The notes: a model not told the origin generated them from the sequence alone. A DNA stretch of 64,000 nucleotides from UBA2966 sp965242505 (GCA_965242505.1 OZ251449.1:248001-312000); one strand, 5' to 3'. Shown: positions 44,567 through 53,520, counted from the stretch's first letter. Numbers and translations: made by a program.

Positions 44567-45820
44567 ATGACGAACACGAACGCGGAACTGGCCCGTCGCA
44601 TCCGCCTCGGCGAGGACTCGAGCCTCGAATTGAAGGACGTTCGTCTTTCCGGAGACCGCGTCGCCGCCCCCGGTCGGGACGACTTCGCCGACGAACTGGC
44701 GGCCATGGCCAACGGCCGGGGCGGAACGGCGGTCCTGGGGGTGGACGACGGGACCCGCCGGGTTCGCGGCATTCCGCTGGAGGGCCTGGATACGGTCGAG
44801 CGCTGGGTCCGCGAAATCTGCAACGACTCGGTGAAGCCGGCGCTCGACGCGGACATCCTCAAGGTGGAACTGGAAGACGCGGACGGCCGACTCGCGCCGG
44901 CGCTGCGCGTCGACGTCGCGCGCAGCCTCTTCGTGCACAGGAGTCCGGGCGGATATTTCCGAAGACTCGGCAGTTCCAGGCGCGAAATGGCGCCGGACGC
45001 CCTGGCGCGGTTGTTCCAGGAACGCAGCCACAGCCGGCTCGTCCGTTTCGACGAGTCCGTCGTGCCCGCCGCCGCGCCCGACGATCTGCACTATGCGCTC
45101 ACGCAGCGTTTCCTGCGGGGAGACGTTGTCGACGAGCCCGCCGGGGCTTCCCTCGAAGCGTCCGACGACCGGCTGCGCAAGCTCCGCATCGTCGCCGACG
45201 ACGCGGACGGAAACGCGCGGCTGACGCTCGCCGGGGCGCTGCTCTGCGCCGAGGAGCCGCAACGGTGGCTGCCGCACGCCTACGTCCAGGCCGTCAGCTA
45301 CGCCGGGGAACGGACCGACGGCGACTACCAGACCGACGCGCGCGACATCGGCGGGCCGCTCGACCGGCAGGTCGAGGAGGCGCTCCACTTCCTGCGGCGG
45401 AACATGCTGGTGCGGGCGGCCAAGGAGACCGCGCGGGAGGAGCGCCCCCAGTTCGGCGAACGGGCCGTGTTCGAGGCGCTCGTGAACGCCGTGGCCCATC
45501 GCGACTATTCGATCGCCGGCGCCCGCGTGCGCCTGCATCTGTTCGGCGACCGCCTCGAACTCCACGTTCCCGGCGCGCTGGCCAACACGCTCACCCCGGA
45601 CAGCCTGCACCTGCGGCAGTCGAACCGGAACGAGCTGATCGTGTCCCTGCTGGCGCGCTGCCCCGCGCCGTCCGGCCTGGGACGCACGCGGCTGATGGAC
45701 CGGCGCGGCGATGGGGTGCCGATCATCCGCCGGGAATGCCGGGAGCTGTCGGGACGGTTGCCGGAGTACAGCCTGATCGGCGACGACGAGTTGCGGCTGG
45801 TGATCCGGGCGGCGGGATAG
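44567..45820 (+). CDS. AlbA_2 (Schlafen-type) ATPase-like protein
   Basis: 417 residues. The N-terminal domain (about 12-130) has EDSSLELKDVRLSG and FADELAAMANGRGGTAVLGVDD, the AlbA_2 fold shared with Schlafen proteins and bacterial predicted helicase-like regulators. A linker of about 150 residues is followed by a GHKL/HATPase-like domain at about 300-390 (AVFEALVNAVAHRDYSIAGA, then LHLFGDRLELHVPG). Family members bind nucleic acid and may act as transcription regulators or in conflict systems. The next gene starts 20 bases after the stop, and a DUF488 gene follows. Confidence 0.8.
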   Translation: MTNTNAELARRIRLGEDSSLELKDVRLSGDRVAAPGRDDFADELAAMANGRGGTAVLGVDDGTRRVRGIPLEGLDTVERWVREICNDSVKPALDADILKVELEDADGRLAPALRVDVARSLFVHRSPGGYFRRLGSSRREMAPDALARLFQERSHSRLVRFDESVVPAAAPDDLHYALTQRFLRGDVVDEPAGASLEASDDRLRKLRIVADDADGNARLTLAGALLCAEEPQRWLPHAYVQAVSYAGERTDGDYQTDARDIGGPLDRQVEEALHFLRRNMLVRAAKETAREERPQFGERAVFEALVNAVAHRDYSIAGARVRLHLFGDRLELHVPGALANTLTPDSLHLRQSNRNELIVSLLARCPAPSGLGRTRLMDRRGDGVPIIRRECRELSGRLPEYSLIGDDELRLVIRAAG

Positions 45821-45840
45821 AGACGGGACGGAGAACGGCG

Positions 45841-46524
45841 GTGGCGGACAGCAAGCGGATCGTCTGTCTCGCGAATTCCCGCAAGCTCTCGGGCCGGTGC
45901 ATCGCAGGCCGCGAATGGAGCGCCGGGCGCGGAGCGGGAAGCTGGATTCGGCCCGTGAGCGCCCGTGAAGGCCAGGAAGTGTCGGAATACGAGCGCCAGT
46001 ACGAGGACGGAGGCGACCCCCGCGTGCTCGACGTCGTCGACGTCCCGCTCCTGGAGCCGCGACCGGAGGGCTGGCAACCGGAAAACTGGTTGCTCGACCC
46101 GGAGTCCTACTGGCGGAAGGAGGGGAGGCGCTCCTGGTTCGACCTCCCCGGTCTCATGGACCCCGTCGCGCCGCTCTGGATCGACGGCTTCGACACCCAT
46201 GACGGGCGGAACGACAGGATTCCGATCGAGGCCGCGGCGTCGGTGTCCGGTTCGTTGCGTCTGATTCGCGTGGACCGGCTCGAGCTCCGCGTGTTCGCGC
46301 CGGGCGAGGCCTTCGGCAACCGAAAGCGGCGGGCGCAGGGGCGGTTCTCCCACGCCGGCAGGGACTATGCGCTGTGGGTGACCGATCCCGGATACGAGCG
46401 GGCCTATCTCGCGAAACTCGATGGCGTCCACGAGATCCGCGATTGTTACCTGACCATCAATCTCGGAGAGTCGTATCGGGGGGCCTGTCACAAGCTCGTC
46501 GCCGCGATCATCGAATGCGATTAG
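45841..46524 (+). CDS. dual OB-fold domain protein (DuOB-like)
   Basis: 227 residues from a GTG at 45841. The opening RIVCLANSRKLSGRCIAGRE and then SWIRPVSAREGQEVSEYERQYEDGG match the paired-OB proteins of bacteria and archaea; the second half has PVSGSLRLIRV-like strand (VSGSLRLIRVDRLELRVF), RRAQGRFSHAGRDYALWVTDP and CYLTINLGESYRGACHKLVAAII, the second OB unit. No enzyme motif. OB pairs commonly bind nucleic acid. It is cotranscribed with the AlbA_2 gene, and a DUF488 gene follows beyond a dispersed repeat, a mix of domains I associate with nucleic-acid-sensing or defence contexts, without proof here. Confidence 0.65.
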   Translation: MADSKRIVCLANSRKLSGRCIAGREWSAGRGAGSWIRPVSAREGQEVSEYERQYEDGGDPRVLDVVDVPLLEPRPEGWQPENWLLDPESYWRKEGRRSWFDLPGLMDPVAPLWIDGFDTHDGRNDRIPIEAAASVSGSLRLIRVDRLELRVFAPGEAFGNRKRRAQGRFSHAGRDYALWVTDPGYERAYLAKLDGVHEIRDCYLTINLGESYRGACHKLVAAIIECD

Positions 46525-46527
46525 CTT

Positions 46528-46770
46528 GCAATTCTCATACCGGCAGGGGTCGCGGAGCGCGTGGCGTTGCGGGACCGCTGTCACCCCCCTCCCGACCTCC
46601 CCCCTGTCAGGGGGGAGGAGTATGAATGGCCTCTCCGTTCCCTTTGTTCTCCCTCCCCCTTGCAGGGGGAGGGTCGGGGTGGGGGTCGCGCCAGGGGGAA
46701 AGGAGCGCCAACGGACCCCGCTGCCCCCGCCGCCGGACGAGGCCTGCGGACGGGCGGTATGAGACAATGC
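46528..46770. repeat. compound dispersed repeat with inverted ends
   Basis: Left end GCAATTCTCATACCGGCAGG, a CCTGTCAGGGGGGAGG hairpin, an inverted CCCCTTGCAGGGGG core, and right end GGCGGTATGAGACAATGCG. The ends are diverged inverted copies of the motif seen at 3037-3342. It separates the DuOB and DUF488 genes. Confidence 0.75.
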
Positions 46771-46798
46771 GATCGGCAACCGCGGCCGGGCGACGGAC

Positions 46799-47434
46799 AT
46801 GACGGACGACCCGATCTTCACCATCGGCCATTCCAACCACTCCCTGGAGGAGTTTCTGGCGCTGCTGTCGGGGCGCCGGATCGCCGTCGTGGCCGACGTG
46901 CGTTCCACGCCCTGGAGCCGCTTCAACCCGCAGTTCGGCCGCGAGGCGCTCGCCGCCGCGCTCGCGGCGCGCGGCATCGGCTACGACCATCTCGGGCGCG
47001 AGCTCGGCGGACGCCCGGACGACCCCGCCTGTCGCGACGAGGACGGACGCGTCGACTACGAGCGCGTCGCGGGAACGCGCCGGTTCCGGGACGGGCTCGC
47101 GCGGGTGGCGCGGAGCGCGGCCGAACGCCGCGTCGCGCTCATGTGCGCGGAGAAGGAACCGCTGGATTGCCACCGGACGCTGCTCGTCGCGCCGGCGCTC
47201 GACGGCGAGGGCTTCCGCGTGGAGCACGTCCTCGCCGACGGAGGGATCGAGCCGCACGGGGCGGCGATGGACCGGTTGATGGCGTCGTTCGATCTCGATC
47301 CCGACGGCGACCTGTTCCGTTCGCGCGACGAAACGATCGCGCGGGCGATCGGGTTGCGGGCCCGCCGCATCGCGTCCGCCGGAGGGCGGCCGTCCCGCGG
47401 CGCGGCCCGATTTGGCGATTCGGCGGCGACCTAG
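46799..47434 (+). CDS. DUF488 domain-containing protein
   Basis: 211 residues. The family motifs are clear: FTIGHSNHSLEEFLALL at the start, VVADVRSTPWSRFNPQFGREAL, YDHLGRELGGRP, and ALMCAEKEPLDCHRTLL near residue 120, with the conserved cysteines in the last. DUF488 proteins have no agreed function; the CxxE and DCHR motif suggests a metal- or nucleotide-related active site. The last 40 or so residues are variable. Its position after the AlbA_2 and dual-OB genes in the same direction suggests a set, although the repeat between them weakens the operon case. Confidence 0.85.
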   Translation: MTDDPIFTIGHSNHSLEEFLALLSGRRIAVVADVRSTPWSRFNPQFGREALAAALAARGIGYDHLGRELGGRPDDPACRDEDGRVDYERVAGTRRFRDGLARVARSAAERRVALMCAEKEPLDCHRTLLVAPALDGEGFRVEHVLADGGIEPHGAAMDRLMASFDLDPDGDLFRSRDETIARAIGLRARRIASAGGRPSRGAARFGDSAAT

Positions 47435-47509
47435 TATGGTTGCGCGAATCGAGGTTCGCCGCGCGGGCGGACCGGCAAGGAAACGATACGCAAAACAGGG
47501 AGAGGTGTG

Positions 47510-48499
47510 ATGTCGAGAATACCGAAACTGGTGTTGGCGGCCCTCGCGGTCGCCGGCTTCGCGAAGGGCGCCGATGCGGCCTGCGGCAAGGTGACGATCG
47601 CCGAGATGACGTGGGCGTCCGCCGCGGTGGCCGCCCATGTCGAGGACATCATCCTTTCCAGGGGGTACGGCTGCGACACCGAGATCGTGCCCGGCGACAC
47701 GGTGCCGACGGTCACCTCGATGACGGAGAAGGGAGAACCCGACATCGCGCCCGAGATCTGGATCAACTCGGCGCGCGAGGTGGTCGAGAAGGCGGTGGAC
47801 GAGGGCCGTCTCAAGATCGCCGGCGAGATTCTGTCCGACGGCGGCGAGGAAGGATGGTGGGTTCCGGACTACGTGATCGCGGAGAACCCGGACCTGACCA
47901 CGTTGCAGGCGGTGCTGAAGCGGACCGACCTGTTCCCCGACAAGGAAGAACCGGGCATGGGCCGCTTCTATACCTGCCCGGCGGGCTGGGCGTGCCAGAT
48001 CGTCAACGCCAACCTCTACAAGGCCTACGGTGTGAAGGAGGCCGGGTTCACCCTGTTCGATCCCGGTTCGGGAGAGGGTCTGGCGGGCGCGATCGCCGGC
48101 GCCTACGAGCGCCGCCAGCCGATCTTCGCCTACTATTGGGCGCCGACGGCGTTGCTCGGCCAGTACCCGATGGTCAAGCTCGGCGGGATGACGCACGACT
48201 CGGCAACCTGGTCGTGCATCACCGACAAGGACTGCGCCGACCCCAAGCCCAACATGTACCCGAAGTCGCTGGTCTACACGGTGACGACCAGCGATTTCGC
48301 GGATTCGGCGCCGGACGCGTTCGCGTTCGTCTCCAAGGTGTCCTGGTCCAACGGTTTCCTGAACGGCCTGCTGGCCTGGAAGGACGAGAACCAGGCGACG
48401 CCGAAGGAAACCGCCGAGCATTTCCTCGAGAACCACGAGGACGTGTGGAGCGCCTGGGTGACCGCGGACGTCGCGGCCAAGGTCAAGGCGGCTATGTGA
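47510..48499 (+). CDS. glycine betaine-type ABC transporter substrate-binding protein
   Basis: 329 residues from the ATG at 47510, preceded by GGGAGAGG at a normal spacing (a GTG at 47507 is too close). Signal peptide SRIPKLVLAALAVAGFAKGADA. The mature part is an OpuAC/ProX fold: GKVTIAEMTWASAAVAAHVE, SMTEKGEPDIAPEIWINSA, FYTCPAGWACQIVNANLY, YYWAPTALLGQYPMVKLGG. Aromatic residues W and Y at the expected cage positions fit a quaternary amine ligand. The protein has four or more cysteines, which could make disulfides. First gene of the three-gene transporter. Confidence 0.87.
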   Translation: MSRIPKLVLAALAVAGFAKGADAACGKVTIAEMTWASAAVAAHVEDIILSRGYGCDTEIVPGDTVPTVTSMTEKGEPDIAPEIWINSAREVVEKAVDEGRLKIAGEILSDGGEEGWWVPDYVIAENPDLTTLQAVLKRTDLFPDKEEPGMGRFYTCPAGWACQIVNANLYKAYGVKEAGFTLFDPGSGEGLAGAIAGAYERRQPIFAYYWAPTALLGQYPMVKLGGMTHDSATWSCITDKDCADPKPNMYPKSLVYTVTTSDFADSAPDAFAFVSKVSWSNGFLNGLLAWKDENQATPKETAEHFLENHEDVWSAWVTADVAAKVKAAM

Positions 48500-48564
48500 A
48501 TCGACGGGACGCGGCGGCGGGGGCGCGCGCCTCCGCCGCCGGTCCTTCGGACGGGTGTTGAGAC

Positions 48565-49452
48565 ATGGCCGACTGGCTCCAGAGCTTCCCGACCCTCGAC
48601 GAGGCGGCGCTGCGCGACCTCAAGAAATCGATCGACGCCGGATACCGCGCCTTCTCGAGGCAGTACGGCGACGCGATCGAAAGCGTCTTCGACCCGCTGC
48701 TCTACGTCCTGATCTGGTTCGAGCGGCTGCTCCTCGGCGCGCCCTGGTGGCTGATGATGGGGGTGATCGCCGGGTTGTGCTACGCGTCGAGCCGCAGCGT
48801 CCGGCTGACCGTCGCCGTCGCCGTCGCGTTCTTCGTCATCGGCTATCTCGGCATGTGGGACGACACCATGCGGACGCTCGCGATCATCTTCGTCGCGACG
48901 GTGCTGGCCATCGCCATCGGCATTCCCCTCGGGATCGCGATGTCGCGCTCGAACCACGTGCAGGCGTTCATGTTGCCGATCCTCGACGTCATGCAGACGA
49001 TGCCCATCTTCGTCTACCTGATCCCGGTGGTGATGCTGTTCGGCCTCGGCAAGATACCCGGGCTGATCGCCGTGGTGATCTACGCCGTGCCGCCGGTCAT
49101 CCGGCTCACCAACCTCGGCATCCGCCTGGTCGACAGGGAGGTTCTGGAGGCCGCCGACGCCTTCGGCGCCGGCGCCCGGCAGAAGCTCTTCGGCGTGCAG
49201 TTGCCGCTGGCGTTGCCCAACATCATGGCCGGGGTCAACCAGACCATCATGATGGCGCTTTCGATGGTGGTCATCGCCTCCATGATCGGCGTCAAGGGCC
49301 TCGGCCAGCCGGTGCTCCAGGCGGTCACCAACCAGTATTTCGCCCTCGGGCTGTTCAACGGCGCGGCGGTGGTGGGGCTGGCGATCGTGTTCGACAGGAT
49401 CACCCAGAGCTACGGCCGGCGCATACAGGCCGAGCGGGAAGCGCGGTCATGA
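48565..49452 (+). CDS. glycine betaine-type ABC transporter permease
   Basis: 295 residues, about six membrane spans after an N-terminal extension of about 60 residues. The coupling loop EAADAFGAGARQKLFGVQLPLALPNIMAGVN is the OpuAB/ProW EAA motif, and GLGKIPGLIAVVIYAVPPVIRLTNLGIR precedes it. It forms the inner membrane channel for the binding protein encoded just upstream. The stop overlaps the ATPase start by four bases (ATGA). Confidence 0.9.
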   Translation: MADWLQSFPTLDEAALRDLKKSIDAGYRAFSRQYGDAIESVFDPLLYVLIWFERLLLGAPWWLMMGVIAGLCYASSRSVRLTVAVAVAFFVIGYLGMWDDTMRTLAIIFVATVLAIAIGIPLGIAMSRSNHVQAFMLPILDVMQTMPIFVYLIPVVMLFGLGKIPGLIAVVIYAVPPVIRLTNLGIRLVDREVLEAADAFGAGARQKLFGVQLPLALPNIMAGVNQTIMMALSMVVIASMIGVKGLGQPVLQAVTNQYFALGLFNGAAVVGLAIVFDRITQSYGRRIQAEREARS

Positions 49453-50492
49453 CCGGCGCCGACGAAGGTATCCGCATCGGCGGGTTGTACAAGGTCTTCG
49501 GCGACGGTCCGGCGTCGGTGATGCCGCTCGTGCGCGACGGCGCCACCAAGCAGGAACTGCTGGAGAATCACGGCCACGTGCTGGGCCTGCGCGACATCGA
49601 CCTGGACATCGCGCCGCGCAGCATCCAGGTCGTCATGGGGCTCAGCGGGTGCGGAAAATCGACCCTGGTGCGCCACATCAACCGGCTGATCGACCCCACC
49701 GAGGGCGAGGTGCGGATCGACGGCGAGGACGTGCTCGCGCTCGACCGGGCGGCGCTGCGCCATCTCCGCCGGCACAGGATCAGCATGGTGTTCCAGCGTT
49801 TCGCGCTGTTCCCCCACCGCACCGTCATGGACAACGTGGGCTACGGCCTCGCGATGCAGGGCGTCTCGCGCGCCGACCGGGCCGAGCGCGCGGGACGCTG
49901 GATCGAGCGCGTCGGCCTCGCGGGCTACGAGGACTCCTACGCGCACCACCTGTCGGGCGGGATGCAGCAGCGCGTCGGGCTCGCGCGCGCCCTCGCGACC
50001 GACGCCGAGATCATGCTGATGGACGAGGCCTTCAGCGCGCTCGACCCGCTCATCCGCTCGGACATGCGCGCGCTTCTCCTGGAGCTGCAGAAGGAACTGC
50101 ACAAGACCATCGTGTTCGTCACCCACGACCTCGAGGAAGCCATCGAGATCGGCGACCGCATCGCCATACTTCGCGATGGCGAGATCGTGCAGAACGGGGA
50201 TTCCCAGGACATCGTCCTGCGCCCCGCCGACGACTACATCGCCGAGTTCATCCAGGGCATCAATCGCGGCCGCGTCGTTCACGTCGGCTCGATCATGGGG
50301 CCCGTGAATCCCGATCTGGACGGGCCGGACTGCCCCCTCGACGTTTGCCTGGAGGACGCGCTGCCGCTGGTGGCCGGAGCGCCCGGCAACGAGGCCCGGG
50401 TGGTGGACGCCGACGGGGCGCCGGTCGGCGCGATTTCGCTGGACCGCCTGGTCGGCGCCGTCTCCGGGAACGACCCTCCGCGCGAGACCTGA
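49449..50492 (+). CDS. glycine betaine-type ABC transporter ATP-binding protein
   Basis: 347 residues. Walker A MGLSGCGKSTLVRHIN, Q-loop MVFQRFALFPHRTVMDNV, signature HLSGGMQQRVGLARAL, Walker B EIMLMDEAFSALDPL, H-loop FVTHDLEEAIEIGDRI. The N-terminal VFGDGPASVMPLVRDGATKQELLENH is the ProV/OpuAA-specific lead. The C-terminal part (about 275-347) is too short for the two CBS domains usual in ProV and keeps only one CBS-like half (DVCLEDALPLV), so ionic-strength sensing may be lost or reduced. Ends just before the CRISPR-adjacent region. Confidence 0.9.
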   Translation: MTGADEGIRIGGLYKVFGDGPASVMPLVRDGATKQELLENHGHVLGLRDIDLDIAPRSIQVVMGLSGCGKSTLVRHINRLIDPTEGEVRIDGEDVLALDRAALRHLRRHRISMVFQRFALFPHRTVMDNVGYGLAMQGVSRADRAERAGRWIERVGLAGYEDSYAHHLSGGMQQRVGLARALATDAEIMLMDEAFSALDPLIRSDMRALLLELQKELHKTIVFVTHDLEEAIEIGDRIAILRDGEIVQNGDSQDIVLRPADDYIAEFIQGINRGRVVHVGSIMGPVNPDLDGPDCPLDVCLEDALPLVAGAPGNEARVVDADGAPVGAISLDRLVGAVSGNDPPRET

Positions 50493-50605
50493 CGACGCGA
50501 AGGGTGGGGGCCGCCGCCGCCCGGCTCGAGGCTTCGGAGATCGCGCGTCGCTGGAGGGGGATAGTTGCCCTGAATTTCTCCCGGCGGCTATGGATTGCGG
50601 CTGTC
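50493..50605 (+). repeat. copy A of the CRISPR trailer-flank duplication
   Basis: This stretch (CGAAGGGTGG..., TTCGGAGATCG, GGAGGGGGATAGTTGCCC, TGAATTTCTC) is a diverged copy of 51440-51590. It ends in GCTATGGATTGCGGCTGTC, which matches the first 19 bases of the CRISPR repeat at 16 positions, so it looks like the flank of an array end that was copied and then broken by the toxin-antitoxin insert. Confidence 0.55.
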
Positions 50606-50639
50606 ACTGTAGTTACGGAGAAGCGGAGAGAGGTTGACG

Positions 50640-50924
50640 ATGCCGGTTGGCGAGCGAGCGTCGCGGACGTGGACGATCAATCTGCGCGCCTCGGCGGAAC
50701 AGAAGGCGTTGATCGACCGCGCGGCGAAACGCCTCGGCAAGTCGCGCGCCGAGTTCGTCCTCGACACGATGCGCGAGGCGTCCGAGAACGTGCTGCTCGA
50801 TCAGCGCCTGTTCGGTCTCGACGAGGCGGCGTTCGACGTTTTCAAGGCCATGCTCGATGCGCCCGCCGAGCCGAGCGACGGCTTGCGCCGAACGCTGACG
50901 ACGCCGGCTCCATGGAGCGGATAA
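50640..50924 (+). CDS. DUF1778 antitoxin, TacA type
   Basis: 94 residues from an ATG at 50640 with a GGAGAGAGG site; a TTG six bases upstream is the alternative start. The ribbon-helix-helix part is WTINLRASAEQKALIDRAAKRL with GKSRAEFVLDTMREASENVL, and the C-terminal tail LFGLDEAAFDVFKAMLDAPAEP is the toxin-binding arm. TacA-like proteins neutralise a GNAT acetyltransferase toxin and bind the operon operator. The partner toxin is directly downstream but truncated, so the antitoxin may be an orphan. Confidence 0.82.
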   Translation: MPVGERASRTWTINLRASAEQKALIDRAAKRLGKSRAEFVLDTMREASENVLLDQRLFGLDEAAFDVFKAMLDAPAEPSDGLRRTLTTPAPWSG

Positions 50925-50934
50925 CCGCCGGGAC

Positions 50935-51189
50935 ATGCCTCTGACCGCGCCCGAGCCGGTCGCCGCCGATCACGTATCGACCGGTTTCGACAGCGGTCAA
51001 CCTGCGCTCGACGCCTGGTTGACCAGGCGTGCGCTGAAGAGCGAACGGGACAGCGGCTCGCGTACCTGTGTCGTTTGCGACGAAGGCGTTGTCGTCGCCT
51101 CCGCCTGCGGGCTTGACGGGAAATGGTGGGCGCGCGAGGACCTTGCCCTTCACATGGAAGACATCAGGACTTCAAGGACACGATCATGA
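50935..51189 (+). pseudogene. truncated GNAT toxin (TacT-type) remnant
   Basis: The first 60 residues match the N-terminus of TacT toxins: PEPVAADHVSTGFDSGQPALDAWLTRRAL and SGSRTCVVCDEGVVVASAC, which ends before the acetyl-CoA loop. After about residue 60 the frame continues (GKWWAREDLALHMEDIR) without similarity and stops, so the catalytic core (pyrophosphate loop and Tyr) is missing. A full toxin would have about 160-170 residues. It is 10 bases from the antitoxin gene and overlaps the next small gene. Confidence 0.7.
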
Positions 51190-51440
51190 CCGCGCGGGAA
51201 CGGATATACCGGTTGGTGGATATGTTGCCCGATGCCGAATTGGAAACTGCCGGGCGAGTGCTCGCGGGGTTGTCCGCGCTGTCGCTTGCCGGTTCCGCCG
51301 CGGCCATGCTGGCCAACGCGCCGCTGGACGATGAACAGATCACGGCCGGAGAAGCGGCGGCGATCGGGGAAGGGGAACGTGACTTGGAGCGAGGGCGGGT
51401 CGTCGACGCGGACGAGATTCGCGCGCGCCTTGGACCGTGA
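51186..51440 (+). CDS. small antitoxin-like protein
   Basis: 84 residues from the ATG at 51186. The pattern (RIYRLVDMLPDAELETAGRVLAGL, then MLANAPLDDEQITAGEAAAIGEGE and RGRVVDADEIRARLG) resembles short acidic antitoxins that pair with RelE/ParE toxins: a helix, a variable link, and a DDE-x-x-T-x-x-E-x-A motif. No toxin gene follows. It ends one base inside the second copy of the trailer flank, so the whole cassette 50606-51440 is bounded by the duplication. Confidence 0.5.
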   Translation: MTARERIYRLVDMLPDAELETAGRVLAGLSALSLAGSAAAMLANAPLDDEQITAGEAAAIGEGERDLERGRVVDADEIRARLGP

Positions 51441-51569
51441 TACGAAGGGTGGACGACGCCGCCCGGCGCGAGGTTTCGGGGATCGTGTGTCGCCGGAGGA
51501 ATAGGCGGGGGGGGGGGGTAGCTACCCTGAATCTCTCTTTCCTGTTCGTAGCATCATTATCAGAAACTG
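51440..51569 (+). repeat. copy B of the trailer flank, next to the array
   Basis: Shares CGAAGGGTGG, CGAGGTTTCGGGGATCG, GTCGCCGGAGG, TAGCTACCCTGAATCTCTC with copy A. It contains a 12-G run at about 51507-51518 and leads into the first, degenerate CRISPR repeat. Confidence 0.55.
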
Positions 51570-53520
51570 GCTGTGGATTGCGGCCGTCTCTCGATTTGCT
51601 ACACTCATCGGCCCGCCATCCCGGGGATCTTGCGAGCTGCGGATTGCGGCCGTCTCTTGATTTGCTACACTTCCTGGACCACTGGTACGTGGAGGCCGGC
51701 GCTGCGGATTGCGGCCGTCTCTTGATTTGCTACACTTTGAACCAGTTCAACGGATTCACGAATCGGGGCTGCGGATTGCGGCCGTCTCTTGATTTGCTAC
51801 ACTAGGCACGAAGCCGACGAAAGTCATCTACTCGCTGCGGATTGCGGCCGTCTCTTGATTTGCTACACTCCAGCGTCAGAGCCTCTTTCAGATACGCTGC
51901 TGCGGATTGCGGCCGTCTCTTGATTTGCTACACTCCGCTTCGCGGCGTATCGTCGACCTCGATCGCTGCGGATTGCGGCCGTCTCTTGATTTGCTACACT
52001 GCCACGAGAGACGCCACCCCTGGCCGGACGGCTGCGGATTGCGGCCGTCTCTTGATTTGCTACACTTGACGTTCGCCAGCATTCCCTCGCCGAACGCGCT
52101 GCGGATTGCGGCCGTCTCTTGATTTGCTACACTGGCGCCCGGAGCGGGCGACGTCATGGGAGGGCTGCGGATTGCGGCCGTCTCTTGATTTGCTACACTC
52201 GAGGCCCCTTTGCATTGCGACCCGTTCCTGGCTGCGGATTGCGGCCGTCTCTTGATTTGCTACACTCGATGCCGCCCAGGAGGCTTCCTATGGCCAGCTG
52301 CGGATTGCGGCCGTCTCTTGATTTGCTACACTCCTGCACGGAAGGGCGGCAGACATCAGCAGCTGCGGATTGCGGCCGTCTCTTGATTTGCTACACTGCG
52401 GACCTCTCGAAGGCGTTCGCTCACCAGGCTGCGGATTGCGGCCGTCTCTTGATTTGCTACACTAGCACTCGATCATCGTGCAGACGTGGAACGGCTGCGG
52501 ATTGCGGCCGTCTCTTGATTTGCTACACTGTGAAGCTCTGAGAGGCTCCTAGGGCGACAGCTGCGGATTGCGGCCGTCTCTTGATTTGCTACACTCCGCA
52601 GCCGATGGCGGCGGGCCGTTCGAGCAGCTGCGGATTGCGGCCGTCTCTTGATTTGCTACACTTCGTCGTCAGGCTCCCCCTCCCAGATGTGCGCTGCGGA
52701 TTGCGGCCGTCTCTTGATTTGCTACACTTGCCCCCGGATGGACTGGAGTCACCAACGCGCTGCGGATTGCGGCCGTCTCTTGATTTGCTACACTGTGGAT
52801 TACTAACTCCAGCATTAGAAAGAAGCTGCGGATTGCGGCCGTCTCTTGATTTGCTACACTAAGGGCCGCTACGGGAAGAGTCGAGTCGAAGCTGCGGATT
52901 GCGGCCGTCTCTTGATTTGCTACACTTTCCGTCGCGGCTGCCCACGCTGCGCAGCGGCTGCGGATTGCGGCCGTCTCTTGATTTGCTACACTTCCGATTC
53001 GACGTGGTCAAGTCACATGGTCGCTGCGGATTGCGGCCGTCTCTTGATTTGCTACACTAGACGCGCCTCGCCTTGGATCGTCCTATCTGCTGCGGATTGC
53101 GGCCGTCTCTTGATTTGCTACACTCCATCTGGTCGTCGGTATCTACGGGGGTCCGCTGCGGATTGCGGCCGTCTCTTGATTTGCTACACTTATCCGAGAG
53201 GCTGCGGCTGGAAATCGCAGCTGCGGATTGCGGCCGTCTCTTGATTTGCTACACTACCTCGATCCGCCACACCGGCGTCACGGCTGCTGCGGATTGCGGC
53301 CGTCTCTTGATTTGCTACACTCAAGGCGGAAACGCCAAGCACGCGGACATCGCTGCGGATTGCGGCCGTCTCTTGATTTGCTACACTGTCGTAGTGCGAG
53401 ACCAGCTTTACGACCCCGCTGCGGATTGCGGCCGTCTCTTGATTTGCTACACTCGTGGAGTCGATGAAGGCCAACGATGCATGGGCTGCGGATTGCGGCC
53501 GTCTCTTGATTTGCTACACT
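51570..53520 (+). CRISPR. type II-C CRISPR array, 30 repeats and 29 spacers
   Basis: Thirty 36-bp repeats, period 65-67, spacers 29-31 bp, all distinct by eye. The repeat starts GCTGCGGATTGCGG and ends GATTTGCTACACT. The first copy (51570-51605) has two changes (C5 to T, T23 to C); the other 29 look identical. Each repeat carries a plausible promoter reading rightward: TTGCGG at repeat positions 9-14, 16 bases, then an extended -10 TGCTACACT at the 3' end. Transcripts would start about seven bases into the following spacer, giving crRNA of spacer then repeat, as in Neisseria type II-C. Only 48 bases separate the last repeat from the cas2 stop. Confidence 0.97.
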
